A stretch of 64,000 nucleotides of DNA from Massilia sp. erpn (GTDB taxonomy: Bacteria; Pseudomonadota; Gammaproteobacteria; Burkholderiales; Burkholderiaceae_D). Numbering within the stretch: position 1 is the first letter of the stretch; every line of letters starts with the position of its first letter. The notes below the pieces were generated by a model. That model was not told the origin of the DNA, made no database searches, and saw only the letters and a list, made by a program, of their open reading frames with translations. The position numbers were made by a program, and so were the translations under genes. The stretch spans positions 2,108,001 through 2,172,000 of the forward strand of contig NZ_CP053748.1 in assembly GCF_024400215.1 (NCBI RefSeq), written 5' to 3'. Of the stretch, positions 9,091 to 17,729 are shown piece after piece.

Positions 9091-9600
9091 ATTCCCCCCT
9101 ATCCCCGATTTAGGGGAGGGGCATGGTCTTGCTGTAAACACAGCTTAAGGATTTGCTAAGATCGCGCGCCGCCCCGAGGGAAGACCCTGCCGCTAAGCCA
9201 TAAACCATGTTTCTCTAGCATGTAACCGAGGAAAACTTGCTTTTTCGTCGAGTTGTGGGGTCGATACATGGTGAAAATAAAGTGCTGCATGGAAACAGAG
9301 GCGGGTTATACTTGCCTCTGATCAAGAAGCCCCGTTGAATTTTGCAGTAGACACTTCTTATTCTCAAGACAGCTATCGTTGCCGGGTTTTTAGTTGGTTT
9401 CCGTAACTAAAGTTCAGCAAATTGTTGACGTTAAGAATGAAAAGCGGGCTTGCCGCGACGTAAGTAGTTAAGCGGTAACAAAGAAAAAATACAGTATCAC
9501 CGGCAGCAATTACAGGTAGAGAGTGGAGTCACAGGCCCGGCCGACGTCTCCATTTATCCAGACAGAACTTCAGCAGCAGCACCCCCAAGGAGAATGGAAA
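9091..9600 (+). promoter_or_regulatory. 510-bp leader upstream of the first giant repeat-protein gene
   Basis: No convincing gene is present; the stretch is visibly richer in A/T than its surroundings. Near its start a C-run/G-run inverted repeat (9093-9120) could end the AraC transcript. Two further inverted repeats stand out: CAGAGGC/GCCTCTG at 9296-9302 and 9314-9320, and TTTAGTT/AACTAAA at 9389-9395 and 9405-9411. They could be regulator operators or leader hairpins. I could not identify a consensus sigma-70 promoter or a known riboswitch. The Shine-Dalgarno AAGGAG at 9587-9592, 8 bases before ATG 9601, fixes the start of the next gene over an in-frame GTG at 9523. Confidence 0.55.
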
Positions 9601-12600
9601 ATGAGTATCGTCACCAGTATGTCCACCAAGCAGATCTCTGAGCTGACTACGGCGCAAATCGCCGGGCTAGTCACTTCAGATATCGCCGGTCTGAACTCCG
9701 ATCAGTTCCGGGCCTTGACGACGACTCAGATACAGGCTTTCACCACCAACCAGGTGCCAGCCTTCACCACGGCCCAAATGGCCGCCGACATGACCACGGA
9801 CCAGATCGTGGCCCTGACCGCCAACCAGGCGGGGGCGCTGACCACGCTGCAAGTTGCCAACCTCTCGACCAATAATATCGTTGCGCTGGAAACGGCCGAT
9901 CTGGCCGCCCTGAAAACCGCGAACATCGCGGCCCTGAAATCGGCGCAAGTGGCCGCCATCACCACCAACCAGATCGTCGCCCTCGGCACCGCCCAGGTTG
10001 CCTCGCTGAGCACCGCCAGCCTGGCCAGCGGCATCACCACCGACCAGATCGTCGCCCTGTCGTCCAACCAGGTGGGCGCCCTGAGCAGCGGCCAATTCGC
10101 CGCCCTGAGCACCAACGGTATCGCCGCCATCGAAACCGCCGATATCGGTGGCCTGAAAACCGCCGTGATTTCCTCGCTGAAATCGTCGCAACTGGTGGCC
10201 CTGACCACCGACCAGGTCGGCGCCCTGAGCACCAACCAGATTACCGCGCTGAGCAGCGCCGCCGTGGCCGGCATGAGCACCGACCAGGTGGTGGCCCTGT
10301 CCTCCAACCAGGCCGCCGCCCTCAGCTCGAGCCAGGTGAACGCCCTGTCGACCAACGCGATTGCCGCGATTGAAACCGGCGACTTCGCCGCCCTGAAAAC
10401 CGGCGTGATCGCCGCCCTGGGCAGCAACCAGGCGAAAGCCCTGACCACCGACCAGATCGTAGCCCTGAGCACCAACCAGGTTGTCGCGCTGAGCAGCGCC
10501 GCCGTGGTCGGCCTGAGCACCGATCAGGTCGTGGCCCTGTCGTCCAATCAAGCCGCCGCCCTCAGCTCCAGCCAAGTGAACGCGCTGTCGACCAGCGGCA
10601 TCGCCGCCCTGGAAACCGGCGACTTCGCCGCCCTGAAAACGGCCGTGATCGGCGCCCTGTCGAGCAACCAGACCAAGGCCCTGACCACCGACCAGATCGT
10701 GGCCCTGACCTCGAACCAAGCTGCCGCCCTGAACAGCCAGCAAGTGGTGGGTCTGAGCACCGACGCCATCGTGGCCCTGGAAACAGCTGACCTGGCTGCC
10801 CTGAAAACGTCCGTGATCGGCGCCCTGAGCACCAGCCAGTTCGCTGCCGTCACCACCAACCAGATCGGCGCGATGTCCACCGCCCAGGTCGCATCGCTGA
10901 CCACCGCCCAGCTGGCATCGGGCCTGACCACCGACCAAGTGGTGGCCCTGTCGTCCAACCAGATCGGCGCCCTGAGCACCGGCCAGTTCGCCGCCCTGAG
11001 CAGCAACTCGGTGGCCGCGATTGAAACCGCCGACATCGGTGGCCTGAAAACCGCCGTGATCGCTGCCCTGAAATCGTCGCAGATGGCCGCCTTCACGACC
11101 AACCAGATCGTGGCCCTGAGCACCAACCAGATCGTCGCGCTGAGCAGCACGGCCATGACCGGCCTGAGCACCGACCAAGTGGTGGCCCTGTCCTCCAACC
11201 AGGCCGCCGCCCTCAGCTCGGGCCAAGTGAACGCCCTGTCGACCAATGCCCTGGCCGCCATCGAAACCGGCGACTTCGCCGCCCTGAAAACTTCGGTGAT
11301 CGCCGCCCTGGGCAGCAACCAGGCCAAGGCCCTGACCACCGACCAGATCGTGGCCCTGAGCACCAACCAGATTACCGCCCTGAGCAGCGCCGCCATGGTG
11401 GGCCTGAACTCCGACCAGGTGGTGGCCCTGTCGTCCAACCAGGCCGCCGCCCTGAGCTCGAGCCAGGTGAACGCCCTGTCGACCAGCTCGGTGGCTGCCA
11501 TCGAAACCGGTGACTTCGCCGCCCTGAAAACCTCGGTGATCGGCGCCCTGTCGAGCAACCAGACCAAGGCCCTGACCACCGACCAGATCGTGGCCCTGAC
11601 CTCGAACCAGGCTGCCGCCCTGAGCAGCCAGCAAGTGGTGGGTCTGAGCACCGACGCCATCGTCGCCCTGGAAACGGCTGACCTGGCCGCGCTGAAAACC
11701 TCCGTGATCGGCGCCCTGAGCACCAGCCAGTTCGCCGCCATCACCACCAACCAGATCAGCTCGATGGCAACGGCCCAGATCGCCGCCCTGAGCACCGCCC
11801 AACTGGCCTCGGGCCTGACCACCGACCAGGTGGTGGCCCTGTCGTCCAACCAGATCGGCGCCCTGAGCACCGGCCAGTTCGCCGCCCTGAGCAGCAACTC
11901 GGTCGCTGCGATCGAAACCGCCGACATCGGCGGCCTGAAAACCGCGGTGATCGCGGCCCTGAAATCGTCGCAGATGGCCGCCTTCACCACCGACCAGATC
12001 GTGGCCCTGAGCACCAACCAGATCAGCGCGCTGAGCAGCACCGCCATGGCCGGCCTGACCACGGACCAAGTCGTGGCCCTGTCGTCCAACCAGGCCGCGA
12101 CCCTCAGCTCGAGCCAGGTGAACGCCCTGTCGACCAATGGTATCGCCGCCCTCGAAACCGGTGACTTCGCCGCCCTGAAAACCTCGGTGATCGGCGCCCT
12201 GTCGAGCAACCAGACCAAGGCCCTGACCACCGACCAGATCGTGGCCCTGACCTCGAACCAGGCTGCCGCCCTGAACAGCCAGCAAGTGGTGGGTCTGAGC
12301 ACCGACGCCATCGTGGCGATGGAAACGGCCGACCTGGCCGCCCTGAAAACCTCCGTGATCGGCGCCCTGAGCACCAGCCAGTTCGCGGCCGTCACCACCA
12401 ACCAGATCGGCGCGCTGTCCACCGCCCAGGTGGCCTCGCTGAGCACCGCCCAACTGGCCTCGGGCCTGACCACCGACCAGGTGGTGGCGCTGTCGTCCAA
12501 CCAGATCGGCGCCCTGAGCACCGGCCAGTTCGCCGCCCTGAGCAGCAACTCGGTCGCTGCGATCGAAACCGCCGACATCGGCGGCCTGAAAACGGCCGTG

Positions 12601-15417
12601 ATCGCGGCCCTGAAATCGTCGCAGATGGCGGCCTTCACCACCGACCAGATCGTGGCCCTGAGCACCAACCAGATCTCGGCACTGAGCAGCACCGCCATGG
12701 TCGGCCTGACCACGGACCAAGTCGTGGCCCTGTCGTCCAACCAGGCCGCAGCCCTCAGCTCGAGCCAGGTGAACGCCCTGTCGACCAACGGCATCGCCGC
12801 CCTGGAAACCGGCGACTTCGCCGCCCTGAAAACGGCCGTGATCGGCGCCCTGTCGAGCAACCAGACCAAGGCCCTGACCACCGACCAGATCGTGGCCCTG
12901 ACCTCGAACCAGGCTGCCGCCCTGAACAGCCAGCAATTGGTGGGTCTGAGCACCGACGCCATCGTGGCGATGGAAACGGCTGACCTGGCCGCCCTGAAAA
13001 CCTCCGTGATCGGCGCCCTGAGCACCAGCCAGTTCGCGGCCGTCACCACCAACCAGATCGGTGCGCTGTCCACCGCCCAGGTGGCATCGCTGAGCACCGC
13101 CCAACTGGCCTCGGGCCTGACCACCGACCAGGTGGTGGCGCTGTCGTCCAACCAGATCGGCGCCCTGAGCAGCGGCCAATTCGCCGCCCTGAGCAGCAAC
13201 TCGGTGGCTGCGATCGAAACCGCCGACATCGGCGGCCTGAAAACCGCAGTGATCGCGGCCCTGAAATCGTCGCAGATGGCGGCCTTCACCACCAACCAGA
13301 TCGTGGCCCTGAGCACCAACCAGATCTCGGCCCTGAGCAGCACCGCGATGGTGGGCCTGAGCACCGACCAGGTGGTGGCCCTGTCCTCCAACCAGGCTGC
13401 GACCCTCAGCTCGAGCCAGGTGAACGCGCTGTCGACCAACGCGATTGCCGCGATTGAAACCGGCGATCTGGCCGCCCTGAAAACCTCGGTGATCGGCGCC
13501 CTGGGTAGCAACCAGGCCAAAGCCCTGACCACCGACCAGATCGTGGCCCTGAGCACCAACCAGGTCGTTGCCCTGAGCAGCGCCGCCATGGTGGGCCTGA
13601 ACTCCGACCAGGTGGTGGCCCTGTCCTCCAACCAGGCTGCAGCGCTGAGCTCGAGCCAGGTGAACGCCCTGTCGACCAGCTCGGTGGCTGCCATCGAAAC
13701 CGGCGACTTCGCCGCCCTGAAAACGGCCGTGATCGGCGCCCTGAGCAGCAACCAGGCCAAGGCCCTGACCACCGACCAGATCGTGGCCCTGACCTCGAAC
13801 CAGGCCGCCGCCCTGAGCAGCCAGCAAGTGGTGGGTCTGAGCACCGACGCCATCGTCGCCCTGGAAACGGCCGACCTGGCCGCGCTGAAAACCTCCGTGA
13901 TCGGCGCCCTGAGCACCAGCCAGTTCGCCGCCATCACCACCAACCAGATCAGCTCGATGGCAACGGCCCAGATCTCGGCCCTGAGCACCGCCCAGCTGGC
14001 ATCGGGCCTGAGCACCGACCAGGTGGTGGCCCTGTCGTCCAACCAGGTGGGTGCGCTGAGCACCGCCCAGGTTGCCGCCTTCGGCACCAGCGCTGTCGCC
14101 GCGATTGAAACGGCCGACATCGGCGCCCTGAAAACGGCGGCCATCGCCGGCCTGAAATCGGCCCAGGTCGCCGCCCTGACCACCGACCAGTTCGCTGCCC
14201 TGTCGTCCAACCAGGTCGCCGCCCTGAGCACGGCCAATATCGCCAGCGGCCTGACCACCGACCAGGTGGTGGCCCTGACCACGGCCCAGGCTTCGGCCCT
14301 GAGCTCGTCCCAGCTGGCGGCCTTCAGCACCGCTGCCATCGCGGCCCTGGAAACCAACGACATCGTGGCCCTGAAGTCGAGCGCCATCAGCGCCCTGAGC
14401 AGCAACCAGGTCGCCGCCCTGGGCACCAGCCAGCTGGTGGCCATCGAGACCGCCGACATCGTGGCCCTGAAGACCGGCGCCATCCGCGGCCTGAGCACTG
14501 ACCAGATCCAGGCGATCACCACCAGCCAGATCAAGGCGCTGACCTCGACCCAGGTGTGCGCACTGACCTCGACCCAGGTGCAAGCCCTGAGCTCGGACCA
14601 GATCAATGCCTTCAACTCGCCGTTCTACACCCCAGTGGTGCTGGACCTGAACGGCAACGGCATCGATACCCTGTCCACCGACGCTGGCGTGAACTTCGAC
14701 CTGCTGGGCAACGGCAGCAAGCTGAACACCGGCTGGGTGGGTGGCGGCGACGGCCTGCTGGCCCTGGACCGCAACGGCGACGGCATCATCAACGATGGTT
14801 CCGAACTGTTCGGCTCCGGCACCACCCTGGCCAACGGCCAGAAAGCCGGCAATGGTTACCAAGCCATGGCTGAGCTGGACAGCAACGGCGACGGCGTCCT
14901 GAGCGCTGCCGACAGCGCCTTCGGCCAGCTGCGCGTCTGGGTGGACGGCAATGCCGACGGCGTGAGCCAGGCCAACGAGCTGAAATCGCTGGCTGAGCTG
15001 AACATCGCCAAGCTGGACCTGAAAGCACAGGCGAACGTGTCCTGGAACAACGGTAACCTGGTGGGTCTGACCTCGACCTACGAGACCACCGACGGCCAGT
15101 CCCACGCCGCCGCCGACGTCTGGTTCGCCGCCAAACCAGCCGCCGCCGCCAACAGCGTCAGCAGCCTGGTGCAAGCGATCGGTTCCTTCAGCACCGACGC
15201 CGCGACCGTGGCCACGCCGAAACTCGATGCCGGCAACGCCCTGAACGGCAGCAACGTGGCCGCCAACGCCGCCTCGATGGCCGGTGCGATCCGCAGCTTC
15301 GAAGCCGCCAACAAGCTGAACGGCGCGGAAAACATGGCTTCCAGCGAAGAAACCCTGCGTCTGAAAGCCCTGAACAGCGCTGCCGGCCACGGCTTCCTGG
15401 CTGCTCCGCAGAAGTAA
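9601..15417 (+). CDS. Giant octapeptide-repeat surface protein, probable type I secretion substrate (copy 1)
   Basis: 1,938 residues. After a short start (MSIVTSMSTKQISELTTAQ) the protein is an almost unbroken array of octapeptides, L-[ST]-[ST]-x-Q-[IVLFA]-x-A, to about residue 1,675: roughly 208 units with Ser/Thr at two fixed positions. E-T-[AG]-D octads followed by L-K-[TS] octads recur every 10 or 7 units. A C-terminal module follows (VLDLNGNGIDTLS, LLALDRNGDGIINDGSELFG, LDSNGDGVLSAAD, VWVDGNADGVSQANEL). Its D-x-[ND]-x-[DN]-G loops are typical of calcium-binding domains near the end of type I secretion substrates. The last ~90 residues are a low-complexity tail ending GFLAAPQK. No Sec signal peptide is visible and only one Cys was noticed. 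The exporter genes follow directly. No RTX nonapeptides (GGxGxDxUx) are present. Role inferred: adhesin, matrix or S-layer-like surface fibre. Confidence 0.85.
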   Translation: MSIVTSMSTKQISELTTAQIAGLVTSDIAGLNSDQFRALTTTQIQAFTTNQVPAFTTAQMAADMTTDQIVALTANQAGALTTLQVANLSTNNIVALETADLAALKTANIAALKSAQVAAITTNQIVALGTAQVASLSTASLASGITTDQIVALSSNQVGALSSGQFAALSTNGIAAIETADIGGLKTAVISSLKSSQLVALTTDQVGALSTNQITALSSAAVAGMSTDQVVALSSNQAAALSSSQVNALSTNAIAAIETGDFAALKTGVIAALGSNQAKALTTDQIVALSTNQVVALSSAAVVGLSTDQVVALSSNQAAALSSSQVNALSTSGIAALETGDFAALKTAVIGALSSNQTKALTTDQIVALTSNQAAALNSQQVVGLSTDAIVALETADLAALKTSVIGALSTSQFAAVTTNQIGAMSTAQVASLTTAQLASGLTTDQVVALSSNQIGALSTGQFAALSSNSVAAIETADIGGLKTAVIAALKSSQMAAFTTNQIVALSTNQIVALSSTAMTGLSTDQVVALSSNQAAALSSGQVNALSTNALAAIETGDFAALKTSVIAALGSNQAKALTTDQIVALSTNQITALSSAAMVGLNSDQVVALSSNQAAALSSSQVNALSTSSVAAIETGDFAALKTSVIGALSSNQTKALTTDQIVALTSNQAAALSSQQVVGLSTDAIVALETADLAALKTSVIGALSTSQFAAITTNQISSMATAQIAALSTAQLASGLTTDQVVALSSNQIGALSTGQFAALSSNSVAAIETADIGGLKTAVIAALKSSQMAAFTTDQIVALSTNQISALSSTAMAGLTTDQVVALSSNQAATLSSSQVNALSTNGIAALETGDFAALKTSVIGALSSNQTKALTTDQIVALTSNQAAALNSQQVVGLSTDAIVAMETADLAALKTSVIGALSTSQFAAVTTNQIGALSTAQVASLSTAQLASGLTTDQVVALSSNQIGALSTGQFAALSSNSVAAIETADIGGLKTAVIAALKSSQMAAFTTDQIVALSTNQISALSSTAMVGLTTDQVVALSSNQAAALSSSQVNALSTNGIAALETGDFAALKTAVIGALSSNQTKALTTDQIVALTSNQAAALNSQQLVGLSTDAIVAMETADLAALKTSVIGALSTSQFAAVTTNQIGALSTAQVASLSTAQLASGLTTDQVVALSSNQIGALSSGQFAALSSNSVAAIETADIGGLKTAVIAALKSSQMAAFTTNQIVALSTNQISALSSTAMVGLSTDQVVALSSNQAATLSSSQVNALSTNAIAAIETGDLAALKTSVIGALGSNQAKALTTDQIVALSTNQVVALSSAAMVGLNSDQVVALSSNQAAALSSSQVNALSTSSVAAIETGDFAALKTAVIGALSSNQAKALTTDQIVALTSNQAAALSSQQVVGLSTDAIVALETADLAALKTSVIGALSTSQFAAITTNQISSMATAQISALSTAQLASGLSTDQVVALSSNQVGALSTAQVAAFGTSAVAAIETADIGALKTAAIAGLKSAQVAALTTDQFAALSSNQVAALSTANIASGLTTDQVVALTTAQASALSSSQLAAFSTAAIAALETNDIVALKSSAISALSSNQVAALGTSQLVAIETADIVALKTGAIRGLSTDQIQAITTSQIKALTSTQVCALTSTQVQALSSDQINAFNSPFYTPVVLDLNGNGIDTLSTDAGVNFDLLGNGSKLNTGWVGGGDGLLALDRNGDGIINDGSELFGSGTTLANGQKAGNGYQAMAELDSNGDGVLSAADSAFGQLRVWVDGNADGVSQANELKSLAELNIAKLDLKAQANVSWNNGNLVGLTSTYETTDGQSHAAADVWFAAKPAAAANSVSSLVQAIGSFSTDAATVATPKLDAGNALNGSNVAANAASMAGAIRSFEAANKLNGAENMASSEETLRLKALNSAAGHGFLAAPQK
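9616..14630 (+). repeat. 24-bp coding repeat array with 651/891-bp higher-order repeats
   Basis: The octapeptide array is a near-continuous 24-bp periodicity at DNA level. A Gly-containing nine-residue unit (coding ASG[LI][TS]TDQ) marks larger repeats. Its Gly codon starts at 10030, 10921, 11812, 12463, 13114, 14005 and 14248, giving periods of 891, 891, 651, 651, 891 and 243 bp. These equal 37, 37, 27, 27, 37 and 10 octads, each plus one residue. The 240-bp difference between 891 and 651 is exactly one ten-octad block. Copies are very similar, with runs of tens of identical bases, so recent duplication or gene conversion is likely. Confidence 0.9.
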
Positions 15418-15484
15418 GCAGGACGCCCCGCCCGAGGGCATAACCGGGCAGGGGGCGGGCAACCGCCCCCCGTTTCCTGGAATC

Positions 15485-15520
15485 AAAAGCGGCAAGACAA
15501 CCCGTCTTGCCGCTTTTTTC
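15485..15520 (+). terminator. Strong rho-independent terminator between giant gene 1 and the exporter genes
   Basis: A 14-bp stem (AAAAGCGGCAAGAC at 15485 pairing with GTCTTGCCGCTTTT at 15504) with a 5-base loop is followed by a T-run. It lies only about 35 bases before the exporter start. A second GC-rich hairpin (GGGGGCGG/CCGCCCCC) precedes it near 15450. Exporter expression must rely on partial read-through or on a promoter overlapping the hairpin. Confidence 0.88.
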
Positions 15521-15554
15521 ATTCATTTGTTTTTCACGGCCTGGAGTAGAATCC

Positions 15555-17729
15555 TTGAGCGATAACACTGCGCCAAGCTCATTAATGTCCGAAAAATTTC
15601 CACATACCGCGATCCAGTGCCTGACGGCCGTCGCCCAGCACCATGGCTTGCAGATCAACCCGGAGCGGCTGATCGACGACTATGCCTTGGGAGCGGAAGA
15701 ACCCGGCCCCGGCGTGCTGCTGCGCATCGCCAGCGACATTGGCCTGAAAGCCAAATCGGATAATCTGAGCTGGGAAAAACTGCTGGCCCAGGGCGGCGTC
15801 TTCCCCCTGCTGGCCCGCCTGAAAAACCAGAATATGGTGATCGTGGTCGGCGCCAGCGGCGAAGGGGCGGGCGGCAAGGTCGCCGTGCTCAATCCCGCCG
15901 CCAGCAATGCCGAAGTGGTGATGCTGGACCGCGCCCAGTTCACCGAATACTGGACCGGCGAAGTGCTGTTCCTGAAACGCCAGCACAAGCTGACCGACCC
16001 CAACCAGCCCTTCGGCCTGCGCTGGTTCATTCCCGAAATCCTCAAGCAGAAGGCGGCCTTCCGCGACATCCTGATCGCCGCCATCGCCATGCACCTGCTG
16101 TCGCTGGCCTCGCCCATGTTCTTCCAGCTGGTGATCGACAAGGTGCTGACCCACCAGAGCATCAGCACCTTGTGGGTACTGGCCGCCGGCATCGTCATGG
16201 CGCTCTCCTTCGACGCCCTGTTCGGCTTCCTGCGCCAGATGCTGACCCTGGCCGCCAGCAACAAGATCGATATGCGGCTGACGCGGCGCACCTTCGGCCA
16301 CCTGCTGTCCCTGCCCATCGACTACTTTGAGACGACGACGGCCGGTATCATCACGCGCCATATGCAGCAGCTGGAGAAAATCCGCAGCTTCCTGACCGGC
16401 CGCCTGTTCTTCACCGGCCTCGATCTGCTGGCGCTGCTGGTCTTCCTGCCCATCCTGTTCTCCTATTCCTTCAAGCTGACCATGGTGGTGCTGCTGTTCG
16501 CCGCCATGATTGCCGGTGTGGTGATGGCCATGGTGCCCACCTTCCAGCGCCGCCTCAACGCCCTGTACACGGCCGAAGGCATGCGCCAGGCCATGCTGGT
16601 GGAAACCATCCACGGCATGCGCACGGTGAAGGCCCTGGCCATCGAACCGGCCCAGCGCCGCGACTGGGACCAGCGCTCGGCAGAAGCGATCAATATGCAC
16701 TTCCGCGTCGGCCAGATCTCGATCACCGGCAATGCCGTCACCGACTTCCTCGGCAAGATGATGCCCGTGACCCTGATCGTCATCGGCGCCCAGGACGTGT
16801 TCGACCAGACCCTGTCGATCGGTGCCCTGATCGCCTTCCAGATGCTGTCGCAGCGCGTGACCCAGCCCCTGATCTCCATCGTCGGCCTGGTCAACGAATA
16901 CCAGGAAACCGCGCTCTCGGTGCGCATGCTGGGCGAGGTGATGAACCGCGCGCCGGAAGGCCGCGCCGGCGCCGGCGGCCTGCGTCCCGTGCTGACGGGC
17001 CAGATCAAGTTCGAGGACGTGACCTTCCGCTATCCCGGCTCGCAGACCAATGCGCTGGACCGCACCAGCCTGACCATCGAACCGAATACCGTGGTCGGCA
17101 TCGTCGGCCGCAGCGGTTCGGGCAAGACCACGCTGACCAAGGTGATCCAGGGCCTGTACAACGTCCAGGAAGGCATCGTGCGCTTCGATGGCTTCGATGC
17201 GCGCGAAATCGAGCTGGCCCATTTGCGGCGCCAGATCGGCGTGGTCCTGCAGGAGAACTTCCTGTTCCGCGGCACCGTGCGCGAAAACCTGGTGGTCACC
17301 AAGCCCGACGCCACCTTCGAGGAAATCGCCGAAGCGGCGGCAGCGGCCGGCGCCGACGAATTCATCGAACGCCTGCCGCAGGGCTACGACACCCTGCTGG
17401 AAGAAAACGCCTCCAACCTCTCGGGCGGCCAGAAACAGCGCCTGTCGATCGCCCGCACCCTGCTGGCCAAGCCGCGCATCCTGATCCTGGACGAAGCAGC
17501 CAGCGCGCTCGATCCGGAGAGTGAAGCCATCTTTATCCGCAACCTGTCGCGCATCGCCGTGGGCCGCACCGTGGTGATGATTTCGCACCGCCTGTCGACC
17601 CTGGTCAACGCCGACTCCATCCTCGTGATGCAGCGCGGCCGCCTGGTCGACGCCGGCCGCCACGAAGAACTGCTCACCCGCAGCGACACTTATCAGCACT
17701 TATGGAACCAGCAAACAAGCCACCTGTGA
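15555..17729 (+). CDS. Type I secretion ABC exporter with inactive C39-like N-terminal domain (HlyB type)
   Basis: About 724 residues from a TTG at 15555, which has GGAG 8 bases upstream; an ATG at 15585 without a clear ribosome site is the alternative. Residues 1-130 form a C39-like domain (HTAIQCLTAVAQHHGLQINP). Aligned to HlyB (DYGLYALEILAQYHN), Thr stands where catalytic C39 peptidases have Cys, so it should bind substrate but not cleave. A six-helix membrane domain (QKAAFRDILIAAIAMHLLSL onward) follows. The ABC ATPase has Walker A GRSGSGKTT, signature LSGGQKQRLSIAR, Walker B ILILDEA and H-loop ISHRLS. It exports unfolded proteins by a C-terminal signal. Its ORF overlaps the adaptor gene by 28 bases. 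The obvious substrates are the two giant repeat proteins. Confidence 0.93.
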   Translation: MSDNTAPSSLMSEKFPHTAIQCLTAVAQHHGLQINPERLIDDYALGAEEPGPGVLLRIASDIGLKAKSDNLSWEKLLAQGGVFPLLARLKNQNMVIVVGASGEGAGGKVAVLNPAASNAEVVMLDRAQFTEYWTGEVLFLKRQHKLTDPNQPFGLRWFIPEILKQKAAFRDILIAAIAMHLLSLASPMFFQLVIDKVLTHQSISTLWVLAAGIVMALSFDALFGFLRQMLTLAASNKIDMRLTRRTFGHLLSLPIDYFETTTAGIITRHMQQLEKIRSFLTGRLFFTGLDLLALLVFLPILFSYSFKLTMVVLLFAAMIAGVVMAMVPTFQRRLNALYTAEGMRQAMLVETIHGMRTVKALAIEPAQRRDWDQRSAEAINMHFRVGQISITGNAVTDFLGKMMPVTLIVIGAQDVFDQTLSIGALIAFQMLSQRVTQPLISIVGLVNEYQETALSVRMLGEVMNRAPEGRAGAGGLRPVLTGQIKFEDVTFRYPGSQTNALDRTSLTIEPNTVVGIVGRSGSGKTTLTKVIQGLYNVQEGIVRFDGFDAREIELAHLRRQIGVVLQENFLFRGTVRENLVVTKPDATFEEIAEAAAAAGADEFIERLPQGYDTLLEENASNLSGGQKQRLSIARTLLAKPRILILDEAASALDPESEAIFIRNLSRIAVGRTVVMISHRLSTLVNADSILVMQRGRLVDAGRHEELLTRSDTYQHLWNQQTSHL

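Noticed and set aside
9091..9600. Riboswitch or small gene in the long leader of giant gene 1
   Set aside because: Two simple inverted repeats are visible but no known riboswitch core. Short frames there lack ribosome sites and similarity to known proteins. Kept only as a regulatory region.
9616..14630. CRISPR-like regular repeats
   Set aside because: The repeats are contiguous 24-bp coding units without unique spacers, in frame with a protein of clear architecture, and no cas genes are nearby.
9601..15417. Ice-nucleation or RTX protein
   Set aside because: The octads lack the AGYGSTxT motif and the 16/48-residue hierarchy of ice-nucleation proteins, and no GGxGxDxUx nonapeptides of RTX proteins are present. 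Only the C-terminal acidic module is related to type I substrate domains.
9676..15522. Very long open frames on the minus strand across giant gene 1 (nearly 1,950 codons, and another of about 1,350)
   Set aside because: They follow from the 24-bp periodic sequence: if one unit lacks a stop on the opposite strand, so do hundreds of copies. The predicted products are repetitive Gly/Gln/His/Val or Trp/Arg/Ala strings without family resemblance or good start sites.
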